Assembly: GCF_001639745.1 (NCBI RefSeq)
Contig: NZ_LTAX01000004.1
Coordinates: forward strand, 156,164 to 220,163
Origin: Marinomonas gallaica
GTDB lineage: Bacteria; Pseudomonadota; Gammaproteobacteria; Pseudomonadales; Marinomonadaceae
Length of the DNA stretch: 64,000 nucleotides
Direction: 5' to 3'
Shown here: piece by piece, positions 36,776-45,855 of the stretch
Numbering within the stretch: the stretch's first letter is position 1
Layout of the letters: the number at the start of each line of letters is the position of its first letter
Program-made: the position numbers and the translations under genes
Notes under the pieces: generated by a model
The model's database searches: none
What the model was told of the DNA's origin: nothing
Seen by the model: only the letters and a program-made list of their open reading frames with translations

Positions 36776-36894
36776 AGGAATGTCCTCGATTTATAATTTT
36801 GGATATTAACGAGTGCTATTGTAAAGGATGGGGGTGTTTGACCGCCACCCTAGCGCAGGTGAAATTTCTTGTAAAACACTGTGCTTAAAGCAGA

Positions 36895-36917
36895 AAAAGA
36901 GTGTAAATCACTCTTTT
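36895..36917 (-). terminator. Intrinsic terminator of the Bax-like gene
   Basis: On the minus strand AAAAGAGTG-ATTTA-CACTCTTTTT forms a 9-bp stem ending in a T-run, 11 bp after the stop. Confidence 0.8.
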
Positions 36918-36927
36918 CATCATTTAT

Positions 36928-37833
36928 TTACTCGTTGTTATAGGTCGCAGAGTCGGTGTGAACGTTAAACCGCCATAGCTCGTTGTAGTCAATAAGACTT
37001 TCAATTTCGTCAATATAATCTTGGCCACGCTGAGAGTATTTCTCTAACCCATGAACCAGTGCTAGACCGGTAATAGTATTGCCGTTCTTGCGAAGTTGAG
37101 CACGGATGCTGCGTAATTCTTTATAAGCAGAATTACTGTTTAGATTGTCGATGTAAGCAAAGACAGATTCTCGTGCATCGCTAAATTTACGCACTTCATG
37201 ATCTTTGTCTTCACCTCGAGCATTAGGGACTAAACCACAGCCGCGGGTAAAGCACCATTGGCCAAAATAGTTATTACCTTGTACAGCAAAACGAGAGGTT
37301 CCCCATGCCGATTCATTGGCGGCTTGAGCAAGAACTAACGAAGCAGGAATGACATCGACATAGCGCAGCATAATCGCAATGTCTTGATGTGTATAAACAC
37401 CTACTTTGCTAAGCTTATGTATTTTGCGTAGGGCCGCTAGCCAAGTTTTATCTTCACGAGTAGGCGGTTCTTCGTTCTCAAGAATGGCTTGAATACGAGC
37501 TCGATCTTGCAATAGCAATGTATTCTTCTCTTCAACGAAAGGTAATAAGTAGTCGAAGAATGCCGCTTTACGCTCTTGAATATCGCTCATGGCAGCAAAA
37601 TTTGGTTTGTTACTATCAAGCGGGTGGCTTTGGAAATATTCTTCCTCTTCTTTGGTGACGGTGGCATCACGAGCACTCTTGCTCGGCTCTGCGGCTTCCT
37701 TTTCTTTTTTCGTTTGGACTTGTTTCGTGATCTCAGCCTTTGAATCAGACTGCTGTGTTTCTTGCGGTTCAATTTTGAACCACAGAATTAAGATCACGAT
37801 ACTCGAGATAACCCAAAGTAACTTACGTTCCAT
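36928..37833 (-). CDS. Bax-like glucosaminidase-domain protein
   Basis: A 301-residue protein with an N-terminal membrane anchor (residues 4-20) and a charged, Glu/Lys/Ser-rich linker to about residue 60. The glucosaminidase domain has AQAANESAWGTSRFA with the catalytic Glu, then NNYFGQWCFTRGCG and FSDARESVFAYIDNLN. It should cut N-acetylglucosamine bonds in peptidoglycan from the periplasmic side of the inner membrane. TTG 37839 is possible, but ATG 37833 is preferred. Confidence 0.85.
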   Translation of the reverse strand: MERKLLWVISSIVILILWFKIEPQETQQSDSKAEITKQVQTKKEKEAAEPSKSARDATVTKEEEEYFQSHPLDSNKPNFAAMSDIQERKAAFFDYLLPFVEEKNTLLLQDRARIQAILENEEPPTREDKTWLAALRKIHKLSKVGVYTHQDIAIMLRYVDVIPASLVLAQAANESAWGTSRFAVQGNNYFGQWCFTRGCGLVPNARGEDKDHEVRKFSDARESVFAYIDNLNSNSAYKELRSIRAQLRKNGNTITGLALVHGLEKYSQRGQDYIDEIESLIDYNELWRFNVHTDSATYNNE

Positions 37834-37863
37834 ATCCAACCATCATTTTCTAGAGCGTTAATA

Positions 37864-37897
37864 TAAAAAACGAGCAACAGTTTTCGCTGCTGCTCGT
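37864..37897 (-). terminator. Intrinsic terminator of the hydroquinone-reductase gene
   Basis: On the minus strand ACGAGCAGCAG pairs (one G-T) with CTGTTGCTCGT and is followed by TTTTT. It sits 110 bp after the stop codon and just upstream of the Bax-like gene. Confidence 0.75.
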
Positions 37898-38005
37898 CTC
37901 TAGCGTTCAATATATGAGCAAGACATTATCTGAAAAAAACAAATAATTTAATAGTCAGTAGTTTGAATATTGTCAAAAAGTACTCAAGTTTCCCTAAATT
38001 TGTCC

Positions 38006-38986
38006 TTAAAGTTCAGACCGAAACAATAGCATTGGACCTGCGGGTACAACGCGAGTTGGGTTGATCGTGTCGTGACTGTAGTAGTAGTGTTGCTTAATAT
38101 GCTCAAAATTAACGGTTTTCGATACTTCTTGAGTTTTATACAAACGTTCAAGGTAATCATTGAGGTTTGGGAAGTCGATGATACGTTTAAAATTACATTT
38201 GAAGTGCCCGTGATAGACGGGGTCAAAGCGAATTAATGTTGTAAAAAGGCGCCAATCCGCTTCGGTAACCGTATTTCCTGTGAGGTAACGATTGTTTTTA
38301 AGTCGACTTTCTAAAAACTCTAATGATTCAAATAATGGGTAAACGGCCTCTTCGTAAGCGGTTTGCGTGGTGGCGAAGCCTGATTTGTAGACGCCGTTAT
38401 TGACCGTATCGTAGATACGAGCATTCAACTGATCGATGTCATTTCTAAGAGCTTCAGGGTAAAAGTCTTGTTCATCTCCAGTGAGATGGTTAAATGCTGT
38501 ATTAAACATACGGATGATGTCAGCGGACTCGTTTGAGACAATTGTGTGGTTTTTCTTATCCCATAAAATCGGGACTGTGACGCGCCCCGAGTATTCGTTG
38601 TTAGCGTGGGTGTATAGTTGATAAGCATACTGGAACTCATGCAAAGGATCCCCCGCAGGAACTAGCGAGTCTTGGAAGCGAGCTTCACTTTTGAGCTCCC
38701 AACCATTTTCTAGCATGTGCGGGTGGACACAGCTGACACTGATATGAGACTCAAGCTGTTTCAGGTGACGAAAAATCAGAGTACGATGTGCCCAAGGACA
38801 CGCAAGTGACACATATAAATGATAGCGGCCTGATTCAGCTGGAAAATGGCTGTCATCGTTTACATCAAATGCTTCTGGAGCAACGATCCAGTTGCGAAAT
38901 TGTGATTGTGAACGTACGAATTTACCTTGTGTTGCCTCGGTGTCGTACCATTGGTCATGCCATTTTCCGTCAATTAATAAACCCAT
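38006..38986 (-). CDS. Glutathionyl-hydroquinone reductase (Xi-class GST, YqjG-like)
   Basis: A 326-residue GST-fold enzyme. The catalytic Cys63 is in the motif CPWAHR; VPILWDKKNHTIVSNESADIIRM is the glutathione-binding block and GNTVTEADWRLFTTLIRFD the helical-domain block. It reduces glutathionyl-hydroquinones to free hydroquinones with GSH, a detoxification role in the cytoplasm. Typical length and motifs, so high confidence in class. Confidence 0.92.
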   Translation of the reverse strand: MGLLIDGKWHDQWYDTEATQGKFVRSQSQFRNWIVAPEAFDVNDDSHFPAESGRYHLYVSLACPWAHRTLIFRHLKQLESHISVSCVHPHMLENGWELKSEARFQDSLVPAGDPLHEFQYAYQLYTHANNEYSGRVTVPILWDKKNHTIVSNESADIIRMFNTAFNHLTGDEQDFYPEALRNDIDQLNARIYDTVNNGVYKSGFATTQTAYEEAVYPLFESLEFLESRLKNNRYLTGNTVTEADWRLFTTLIRFDPVYHGHFKCNFKRIIDFPNLNDYLERLYKTQEVSKTVNFEHIKQHYYYSHDTINPTRVVPAGPMLLFRSEL

Positions 38987-39089
38987 AAAATTCTCTCATT
39001 GGTAGTTTTGTTTAATTATTAATGAAAATGTCCCACTTTCGGGGCAAGATATTGATTTAGTTTGATCGATAGGTTCGATAGGTTCGATA

Positions 39090-40223
39090 ATGCCGCAAAG
39101 AACAGGTTCTCTGTTAATTCCTCTTTTCATTTTGTTGGCGGGTCTTTTTGCCAGTGTTTACACAACACAATTCCCTGCTTTGGCATTGGATCTGTTGCCA
39201 TGGCTTCCTTATGTGCTTTCCGTTGTTATGGTGTTTATGGCGTGGCATTTTAATCGCGGCAAAGTATTGTTGGCTGGCGGATTGCTTCTATTGCCAACGT
39301 TTTATCCATACGTCTCGAATCATGATTTACCAAATAGCTTTACAACGATTGCAGCCATAGGGTTAGGGCTTTTATTGTTACTTCGCGAACGTGGTTTTTT
39401 CAATCGTTATGGCTTTAATCGTATTTTGTTTTTAGGGATGCTGGTGGCTTGGAGTATGAGCTACGAGAAGGGCGTCATTAATTTTAATTTCTTAGCGGTT
39501 CTTGTTCCCGTTGTAAACATTACTTTGTCTTCTTTGCTTTGCTGGTTGATGATCGGATTCACGGTAATGACCAGTCTTATTTTTTGGTGGCGTCATGCGG
39601 ATGGCTTTTCTACGGCGGTCTTGATCAGCTTGGTGTCACTGCTGTTGATTGAATGCATGTCGTTTACAGCCCATCAAGATGCCGCAGTACGCAGCGCGCA
39701 AATTTTAGTTTGGGTGTGGTTTGTGGTGTCGGAGAGTCATCGCATGGCTTATCGTGATGAATTAACACAACTACCGAGTCGTAGAGCATTGAATGAGGCA
39801 ATGCTCGCTTTGCCAAGGCATTATGCGTTGGCCATGTTGGACGTTGATCATTTTAAAAAATTTAACGATTCCTATGGGCATGATAAAGGCGACGATGTGT
39901 TAAAGCAGGTTGCCAGAGTGATGCAACGATACTCTGGCTCAGCGTCGGTATATCGCTACGGTGGTGAAGAGTTTACATTGCTTTTTAAAGGTCGCGGAAT
40001 AGAGCATGCTGAAGTGGTGCTTGAGCAAATTCGCGAAGAAATCCATCTACAGCGTCTGGATGTTTCTACTGAAACGAAACACAAAGAGGTATCTGTATCG
40101 GTCAGTATGGGATTGGCATTTGTGAATACGGGTGAAGCGCCAAATGACGTATTGAAGCGAGCAGATCAAGCGTTGTATCAAGCTAAACGTAAAGGCCGTA
40201 ATAAAGTAATTCTCGCTAGCTAA
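39090..40223 (+). CDS. Membrane-bound diguanylate cyclase
   Basis: A 377-residue protein. The first 210 residues form about seven to eight membrane segments with no recognised sensor motif. The GGDEF domain begins DELTQLPSRRALNEAM, has the substrate-contact DVDHFKKFNDSYGHDKGD and the active-site GGEEF at residues 291-295. There is no RxxD inhibitory site five residues before GGEEF, so product feedback may be absent. It makes c-di-GMP, opposing the EAL protein at 9.1 kb. ATG 39090 lacks a good ribosome site. Confidence 0.88.
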   Translation: MPQRTGSLLIPLFILLAGLFASVYTTQFPALALDLLPWLPYVLSVVMVFMAWHFNRGKVLLAGGLLLLPTFYPYVSNHDLPNSFTTIAAIGLGLLLLLRERGFFNRYGFNRILFLGMLVAWSMSYEKGVINFNFLAVLVPVVNITLSSLLCWLMIGFTVMTSLIFWWRHADGFSTAVLISLVSLLLIECMSFTAHQDAAVRSAQILVWVWFVVSESHRMAYRDELTQLPSRRALNEAMLALPRHYALAMLDVDHFKKFNDSYGHDKGDDVLKQVARVMQRYSGSASVYRYGGEEFTLLFKGRGIEHAEVVLEQIREEIHLQRLDVSTETKHKEVSVSVSMGLAFVNTGEAPNDVLKRADQALYQAKRKGRNKVILAS

Positions 40224-40252
40224 TAAAACTGAACGATTGGTTAGGTTTTTTA

Positions 40253-40281
40253 TTGCAGGGGCAAATGGTTTTGTGTATTCT
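40253..40281 (+). promoter_or_regulatory. Sigma-70-type promoter for a candidate small RNA
   Basis: TTGCAG and TATTCT separated by exactly 17 bases, 30 bp after the diguanylate-cyclase stop. Transcription would start at about 40288. Confidence 0.5.
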
Positions 40282-40287
40282 GACCAA

Positions 40288-40436
40288 ATATTCAAGTTTT
40301 GTTGTGTCTTGCGCAACAAGATCGGCTTGTCGAGGCTTACTCTGCAAACTGAGCCAACGTGGTACAACAGCACAAAGGGTGTCGCCTAGCACCTGACTGT
40401 TGTGAGGGGAACGGGGAGCTTTGCTCCCCTTTTTTA
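40288..40436 (+). ncRNA. Candidate structured small RNA (about 150 nt)
   Basis: The stretch lies between a good promoter and a strong intrinsic terminator and codes for nothing convincing. It can fold into several stems: TTGTTG with CAACAA near the start, CAAG/CTTG just after, GGCT/AGCC, and ACAACAG (40364-40370) with CTGTTGT (40397-40403) enclosing GGTG/CACC. I do not recognise it as 6S, 4.5S, tmRNA or RNase P RNA. The alternative is a 3' UTR of the cyclase gene. Confidence 0.4.
40413..40435 (+). terminator. Intrinsic terminator upstream of the TetR gene
   Basis: GGGGAGC-TTT-GCTCCCC followed by TTTTTT. It ends the candidate small RNA and/or the diguanylate-cyclase transcript. Confidence 0.9.
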
Positions 40437-40508
40437 ATGTTAACTCCCAACGTTTGCCCCTATAATTCGCCTATCCCCTAAATCTTTTAGAATGCTATTG
40501 AGGCGACT

Positions 40509-41162
40509 ATGTCTGATTCCCCCAAACGCCCAAAAAATCAGCTGAAAAGCCATATTCGTGCGCAAAACCAAGAATTAATTCTCTGTACTGCCGAACGAGT
40601 TTTCGCTCGACAAGGGTTGGCAAAAACGACAACCCAGATGATTGCTGATGAAGCGGGTTTGCCGAAAGCGAATATTCACTATTATTATCGATCTAAAAAA
40701 GATCTATTAGAGGCGGTTTTAGAACGTATTTTGCAGCTATGGCTAGACTCAGTAAGCCAGTTTAATGTTGAGTTAGGGCCATGTCATAATTTGACTCGCT
40801 ACATCAGCGAGAAATTAGAGCAATCACGGTTGAATCCTAATGCGTCAAAAGTATTTGCAATGGCCCTGATTGGCGAAGAGCCGTTCGTGCTTGATTACTT
40901 ACGTCGTTATTTCGTAGAAGAGCTGCAAAAAGAAAAGTCGACCATTAATACATGGGTTGAACAAGGTTTGATGAAGCCTGTTTCTGTTGAGCATCTGTTT
41001 ATTAATATTTGGGCCATGACGCAAACGTATGCAGACTTCGATGCGCAGGTAAAAATCTTATTGCAGAAAGAAACACTTGAAGAGGAAGACTTTATGCAAG
41101 CAAAGCAGTTTGTCACTCGAATGGTGTTGTTAAGTTGCGGTATTGAGGAGGCAAGAACATGA
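40509..41162 (+). CDS. TetR-family regulator (RutR-like)
   Basis: A 217-residue TetR protein. The DNA-binding part (about residues 20-65) reads ILCTAERVFARQGLAKTTTQMIADEAGLPKANIHYYYRSK in short, and the C-terminal half resembles the YcdC/RutR ligand domain (SKVFAMALIGEEPFV). No rut genes are near. Its last codon overlaps the start of the LysE-type exporter by 4 bp (ATGA), so it probably controls that exporter. Confidence 0.82.
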   Translation: MSDSPKRPKNQLKSHIRAQNQELILCTAERVFARQGLAKTTTQMIADEAGLPKANIHYYYRSKKDLLEAVLERILQLWLDSVSQFNVELGPCHNLTRYISEKLEQSRLNPNASKVFAMALIGEEPFVLDYLRRYFVEELQKEKSTINTWVEQGLMKPVSVEHLFINIWAMTQTYADFDAQVKILLQKETLEEEDFMQAKQFVTRMVLLSCGIEEART

Positions 41163-41779
41163 GTCTTGAAAGTGCACTGACATTTTTTATTGCGATTTTC
41201 ATTTTTAGCATCACTCCAGGCCCAGGAGTATTTGCCATTCTAGCGAAGAGTTTGACTCACGGGGTTGTCAAAACGTTACCGTTATCTGCAGGTATGGCCT
41301 GTGGCGATATTCTTTATTTAGTGTTGGCTTGTTTTGGTTTGGCGGCAATCGCGCAGCAGTGGGAAGTTGTATTTACTGCGATTCGTTATATTGGTGCGGC
41401 TTATTTGCTATTTTTGGGATGGAAAATGTGGACGGCACCAATTGAGATAGGGGCTTCGGAGACGCAAGAAAGCTCTCGTAAACAAGGGTGGGGCGCTGCG
41501 CTGCAAGGTTTCTTGATCTCATCCTCTAACCCTAAAGTGGTGCTGTTCTACATTGCCTTTTTACCGACCTTTATGGATGTTACGCTGCTTAATAGCCAAG
41601 ATATTTTGCTGGCTTCAGGTTTGGCATTTGTAGCACTCATGTTAGGTTTGACGATGATTTCATTTGGTGCCTCGCAAGCGCGTCGTTTGATGAAATCTGC
41701 TCACGCTGTAAAACGTTTGAACCGTGGCGCAGGTGGCCTAATGGCAGGGGCGGGTGCATTTTTAGCATTACGAGGCTAG
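41159..41779 (+). CDS. LysE/RhtB-family amino-acid exporter
   Basis: A 206-residue exporter with about six membrane segments. The opening IFIFSITPGPGVFAILAKSL is the RhtB-type signature and SSSNPKVVLFYIAFLPTFM the second conserved block. The substrate, probably an amino acid or a related metabolite, is unknown. Translational coupling to the TetR gene through ATGA. Confidence 0.85.
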   Translation: MSLESALTFFIAIFIFSITPGPGVFAILAKSLTHGVVKTLPLSAGMACGDILYLVLACFGLAAIAQQWEVVFTAIRYIGAAYLLFLGWKMWTAPIEIGASETQESSRKQGWGAALQGFLISSSNPKVVLFYIAFLPTFMDVTLLNSQDILLASGLAFVALMLGLTMISFGASQARRLMKSAHAVKRLNRGAGGLMAGAGAFLALRG

Positions 41780-41879
41780 TCCAAAAACGCTTGCAAAGAT
41801 AAAGGATGAATTGCGTAGCTGACATTCTTGGATTGTAATTTTTCTAAACGTCACTACATAAGTTTTATTGTTCCTAGAA

Positions 41880-41895
41880 TGACTCGAAAGAGTCA
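41880..41895 (+). promoter_or_regulatory. Hairpin with GAAA tetraloop before lon
   Basis: TGACTC-GAAA-GAGTCA lies 22 bp before the lon ATG, in the likely 5' leader. It may affect translation or mRNA stability. I found no convincing heat-shock promoter by eye. Confidence 0.35.
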
Positions 41896-41917
41896 ATTCC
41901 TATAGAGATAGAAACTT

Positions 41918-44350
41918 ATGAGTGACGACGAAAAGTATTTTGACCCATCAGAAAGTAATCTTGTTGAAAACGATGAAGTGTCCATCAGTGATCCTCGCGC
42001 ACTCGCGTTACCAGATGATGTCCTTCCTGAAATTTTATATATCTTACCGGTATCGAGCCGCCCCTTTTTTCCGGCTCAAGTACAACCTGTCATGGTCGAC
42101 GCTGAACCTTGGGAAGAAACCCTTGAGTACATCGCAGATCAACCACAAGCTGTCGTTGGCTTAATTTATGCGGAGCGTCAAGCTGAAGGCGCGCCTAAAG
42201 TGGAAACCTTTTCCGAGATAGGCTGTGTTGCCAAGACGCATCGTGCTGAAAAAACGAACGACAAGATTACCTTCTTAGCGCAAGGTTTAAAGCGTATTGA
42301 AGTGGTGGAGTGGCTTAGTACTGAAGCACCTTATCGCGCTAGAGTGCGTTACATCAGTGATTCTAAAGTGCGTGATGATCAATCTAAGGCTTATTCGATT
42401 GCCATTCTAGATGCGATCAAAGAATTGATTCGTTTAAATCCTCTTTTCAGTGAAGATCTACGCCAGTATCTAGGTCGTTTCTCATTTAACGAGCCTGGGC
42501 TACTGGCTGACTTTGCCGCGTCTATTACTTCCGCTGAGCCGCAAGAGTTGTACGATGTATTGGCAACGTTACCGATCTTGCCGCGTTTAAATACCTCACT
42601 AACGTTACTTCGAAAAGAACTCGAAATTGCGCGCCTGCAAAATGAAATCAGTGCTGAAGTGAATGACAAAATCAGCAAGCATCAACGTGAGTTTTTCTTA
42701 AAAGAACAGCTTAAAGTGATTCAGAAAGAGCTTGGTATTTCCAAGGATGATCGTACGTCAGACGTGGAGATGTTTGAAGAGCGCTTGGCTGATAAAACGG
42801 TTCCTGATGCGGCGAAGAAGAAAATCGACGAAGAATTGCATAAGTTGAGCATTTTGGAGTCGGGCTCCCCAGAATACGGTGTTACCCGAAACTACCTTGA
42901 TTGGGCAACCTCTATTCCTTGGGGCGTACATTCAGAGGATAACTTAGACATAAACAAAGCGCGTGAGGTACTTGAAGAGCATCATGCCGGATTAGGCGAT
43001 GTAAAAGACCGCATTATTGAGTTTTTAGCCTTGGGCGCTCATCGCCAAGAAATGGGCGGCTCAATTATGTTGCTCGTAGGTCCGCCGGGTGTTGGTAAAA
43101 CCTCGATTGGTAAATCCATTGCGGAGTCACTCAATCGTGAATTCTACCGTTTTAGTTTGGGTGGTATGCGCGACGAGTCTGAAATTAAAGGCCATCGCCG
43201 AACGTATATCGGTGCATTACCTGGTAAGTTTGTTCAAGCGCTGAAAGACGTTCAAGTCGAAAACCCTGTCATCATGCTGGATGAGATTGACAAAATCGGT
43301 TCGTCTTTCCATGGTGACCCTGCGTCAGCGTTGCTGGAGGCACTTGATCCTGAACAAAATGTCGAGTTCTTAGATCACTATCTTGATATGCGCGTGGATT
43401 TGTCAAAAACATTGTTTGTGTGTACGGCAAACCAGCTGGATACCATTCCAGCGCCCCTGTTGGACCGAATGGACGTGATTCGTTTGTCTGGCTACATTGG
43501 TGAAGAGAAACTGGCGATCGCCAAACAGCACCTGTGGCCGAAGCTCTTGAAGCGAAATAAGCTGCTTAAGAAACAACTCAACATCACGGATGCGGCATTG
43601 AAATACATCATTGAATCCTATGCTCGTGAAGCGGGCGTACGTGGGTTAGATAAGCTCTTGCAAAAGATTCTACGTAAAAGTGTGGTTCAGCTGATGACAG
43701 GTGAAAAAGACAGTATCAGTGTAGGTGTTAAAGATGTTGAAACGTTCCTCGGAATGCCGTATTTCCGTAATGAGAAAACATTACGCGGTGTTGGTGTGGT
43801 GACGGGATTGGCATGGACGTCTATGGGAGGCGCGACGCTCCCTGTTGAAGCCAATAAAGTGCACGACTTAAGCCGAGGCCTAAAACTGACGGGTAAGCTT
43901 GGCGATGTGATGAAAGAGTCGGCTGAAATTGCTTACTCTTATGTATTGTCCCACACCAAGAGCTATCAGAAGAATGCAGAATTCTTTGATAAATGTATGG
44001 TGCATTTACATGTACCGGAAGGGGCGACGCCTAAAGATGGGCCTAGTGCGGGGATTACCATGGCAACGGCATTGATGTCTCTTGCCAAAGGAGAGCCTAT
44101 CCAGAGACCGCTTGCTATGACAGGTGAGTTAACACTTACTGGCCAAGTTCTTCCTGTCGGAGGCATTCGCGAGAAACTTATTGCGGCAAAACGCAGCAAA
44201 ATCACCGAAGTGATTCTACCGGAAGCCAACCGTCGTGATTTCGAAGAGTTACCCGATTCGGTGAAAGAGAATATGACGGTGCATTTCGCTGAGCGCTTTG
44301 CCGACGTTGAAAAAATTGTCTTCGCTAAGTCTGACCGTGGTATTCACTAA
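41918..44350 (+). CDS. lon: ATP-dependent protease Lon
   Basis: A 810-residue Lon protease. Order: the N-terminal substrate domain (residues 35-240), a coiled coil, the AAA+ domain with Walker A GPPGVGKTS at residue 388 and Walker B PVIMLDEIDKIG, and the protease domain with catalytic S710 in KDGPSAG. It degrades misfolded and regulatory proteins in the cytoplasm. It is not next to clpX or hupB in this window. The acidic N-terminal extension (about 35 residues) is longer than in E. coli. Confidence 0.96.
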   Translation: MSDDEKYFDPSESNLVENDEVSISDPRALALPDDVLPEILYILPVSSRPFFPAQVQPVMVDAEPWEETLEYIADQPQAVVGLIYAERQAEGAPKVETFSEIGCVAKTHRAEKTNDKITFLAQGLKRIEVVEWLSTEAPYRARVRYISDSKVRDDQSKAYSIAILDAIKELIRLNPLFSEDLRQYLGRFSFNEPGLLADFAASITSAEPQELYDVLATLPILPRLNTSLTLLRKELEIARLQNEISAEVNDKISKHQREFFLKEQLKVIQKELGISKDDRTSDVEMFEERLADKTVPDAAKKKIDEELHKLSILESGSPEYGVTRNYLDWATSIPWGVHSEDNLDINKAREVLEEHHAGLGDVKDRIIEFLALGAHRQEMGGSIMLLVGPPGVGKTSIGKSIAESLNREFYRFSLGGMRDESEIKGHRRTYIGALPGKFVQALKDVQVENPVIMLDEIDKIGSSFHGDPASALLEALDPEQNVEFLDHYLDMRVDLSKTLFVCTANQLDTIPAPLLDRMDVIRLSGYIGEEKLAIAKQHLWPKLLKRNKLLKKQLNITDAALKYIIESYAREAGVRGLDKLLQKILRKSVVQLMTGEKDSISVGVKDVETFLGMPYFRNEKTLRGVGVVTGLAWTSMGGATLPVEANKVHDLSRGLKLTGKLGDVMKESAEIAYSYVLSHTKSYQKNAEFFDKCMVHLHVPEGATPKDGPSAGITMATALMSLAKGEPIQRPLAMTGELTLTGQVLPVGGIREKLIAAKRSKITEVILPEANRRDFEELPDSVKENMTVHFAERFADVEKIVFAKSDRGIH

Positions 44351-44401
44351 AAACTCCACATTCCAACGTTCTATCACCTTGTAAAAGGTGCGACAATAGC
44401 A

Positions 44402-44431
44402 AGGCCGAGCGAGACTTCGTTCGGCCTTTTT
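44402..44431 (+). terminator. Intrinsic terminator of lon
   Basis: AGGCCGAGCGA pairs (one G-T) with TCGTTCGGCCT over a GACT loop and is followed by TTTTT. Confidence 0.9.
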
Positions 44432-44468
44432 CTATCTGCGCGTCGCGCTTATTTGTTCGAGGGTATTC

Positions 44469-45851
44469 ATGCCGAAACAGGCAAAACTGACTCAAGGCTC
44501 TACCTTGAAACATGTCTCCATCATGTCGTTTACGGGCGCGCTAGGTTTGATGGCGATGTTTTTAGTGGACTTAGTCGACATGCTGTTTCTGTCGATGCTT
44601 GATGAACGTGAAGCCGTGGCAGCGGTAGGTTTTGCCAGTACCATCATGTTCTTTACTGTCTCTATTAGCATTGCGGTTTCGATTGCTGCGACCGCACTGG
44701 TTGCTAGAGCGATTGGTGAAGGTGATTATGAACTAGCGAAGCGTCGCGCGACTAATGTGCTGGGAATAGGGGTTATTTTTTCCAGTATGGTTGTATGGTT
44801 TCTGTGGCCTAAAATTCCAGACTTACTGATGTTTCTTGGGGCTAATCTTCGTACGCTCGATTTGGCCACCAGTTACCTTCAAATACTCTTATTAGGTATG
44901 CCTGCCGTCATGGTTGGCATGATTGCTTCAGGCATTATGCGAGCGTTAGGCGATGCGCGCCGAGCAATGTACGCCACATTGGTGTGTAGTGTCATAAATG
45001 CGGTCTTAGATCCCATTTTGATTTTTGTCTTTGGGCTTGGGGTAGATGGGGCCGCGATAGCCTCTTTATTGGCGCGTTTTTCCATGGTGGCTGTGAGTTA
45101 TTATGGAGTCGTGACGGTGCACCGGATGCTTGGGCAGTTTGATTTAGTCGAGAGTGTCAAAGACCTTAAACCCATTGCCAAGATTGCGGTGCCTGCGATG
45201 CTGACCAACATGTCGTCACCGTTAGCGAATGCCATTGTAATGGGCTATGCTGCTCAGTTTGGGGATCATGCGGTTGCCGGCATTGCCATTGTCGGTCGGA
45301 TTATTCCTGTGGTCTTCGGTGGTTTGTTTGCTTTGTCGGGTGCTGTTGGGCCTATCTTGGCGCAAAACTATGGCGCCGGCCACTTTCAACGCATGCACAA
45401 TGCAATGACCAGTGCGGTAGTTTACGCATTAGGGTACTGCATCTTACTGTGTTCGACGTTGTACATGTCGCAACACTTTTTGATTACGATTTTTAATGCC
45501 ACGGATGACACCGCTCATTTAATTCGCTTTTTTGCTACCTATGGCTCATTTAGCTTCTTTTTCCAAAGTTTACTGTTTATTGCGATTGCCGTGTTTAACA
45601 ACTTAGGTCGGCCGCTTAGCAGCACGCTATTAAATTTCGGTCGAGCAACGATTGGCACTTGGCCTTTGATTGTGTTCTTCGGTTGGATTATGGGAGCGGA
45701 AGGGATTATCTTAGGGCAGGCAATAGGCTCGGTTATTTTTGGCTGTGTCGGCTTCGTTATGGCTCGCCGTTATCTTAATAAACTGGAGCAGAAAGACGCA
45801 CTTCGTAAACCAGAAGTAACGTCTACTCCATTGTATTCAAGTACCCCATAA
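44469..45851 (+). CDS. MATE-family multidrug/Na+ efflux transporter
   Basis: A 460-residue protein with twelve hydrophobic segments in the two-fold MATE arrangement. LKHVSIMSFTGALGLMAMFLVDLVDMLFLS is the first helix pair and PAMLTNMSSPLANAIVMGYAAQFG opens the second half. It probably exports drugs or metabolites with Na+ or H+. It converges with tlyA; only 4 bp separate the stops. Confidence 0.88.
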   Translation: MPKQAKLTQGSTLKHVSIMSFTGALGLMAMFLVDLVDMLFLSMLDEREAVAAVGFASTIMFFTVSISIAVSIAATALVARAIGEGDYELAKRRATNVLGIGVIFSSMVVWFLWPKIPDLLMFLGANLRTLDLATSYLQILLLGMPAVMVGMIASGIMRALGDARRAMYATLVCSVINAVLDPILIFVFGLGVDGAAIASLLARFSMVAVSYYGVVTVHRMLGQFDLVESVKDLKPIAKIAVPAMLTNMSSPLANAIVMGYAAQFGDHAVAGIAIVGRIIPVVFGGLFALSGAVGPILAQNYGAGHFQRMHNAMTSAVVYALGYCILLCSTLYMSQHFLITIFNATDDTAHLIRFFATYGSFSFFFQSLLFIAIAVFNNLGRPLSSTLLNFGRATIGTWPLIVFFGWIMGAEGIILGQAIGSVIFGCVGFVMARRYLNKLEQKDALRKPEVTSTPLYSSTP

Positions 45852-45855
45852 TTCC

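Noticed and set aside
41780..41917. Sigma-32 heat-shock promoter before lon
   Set aside because: I looked for CTTGAA with a CCCCAT-type -10 at the right spacing and found no convincing pair.
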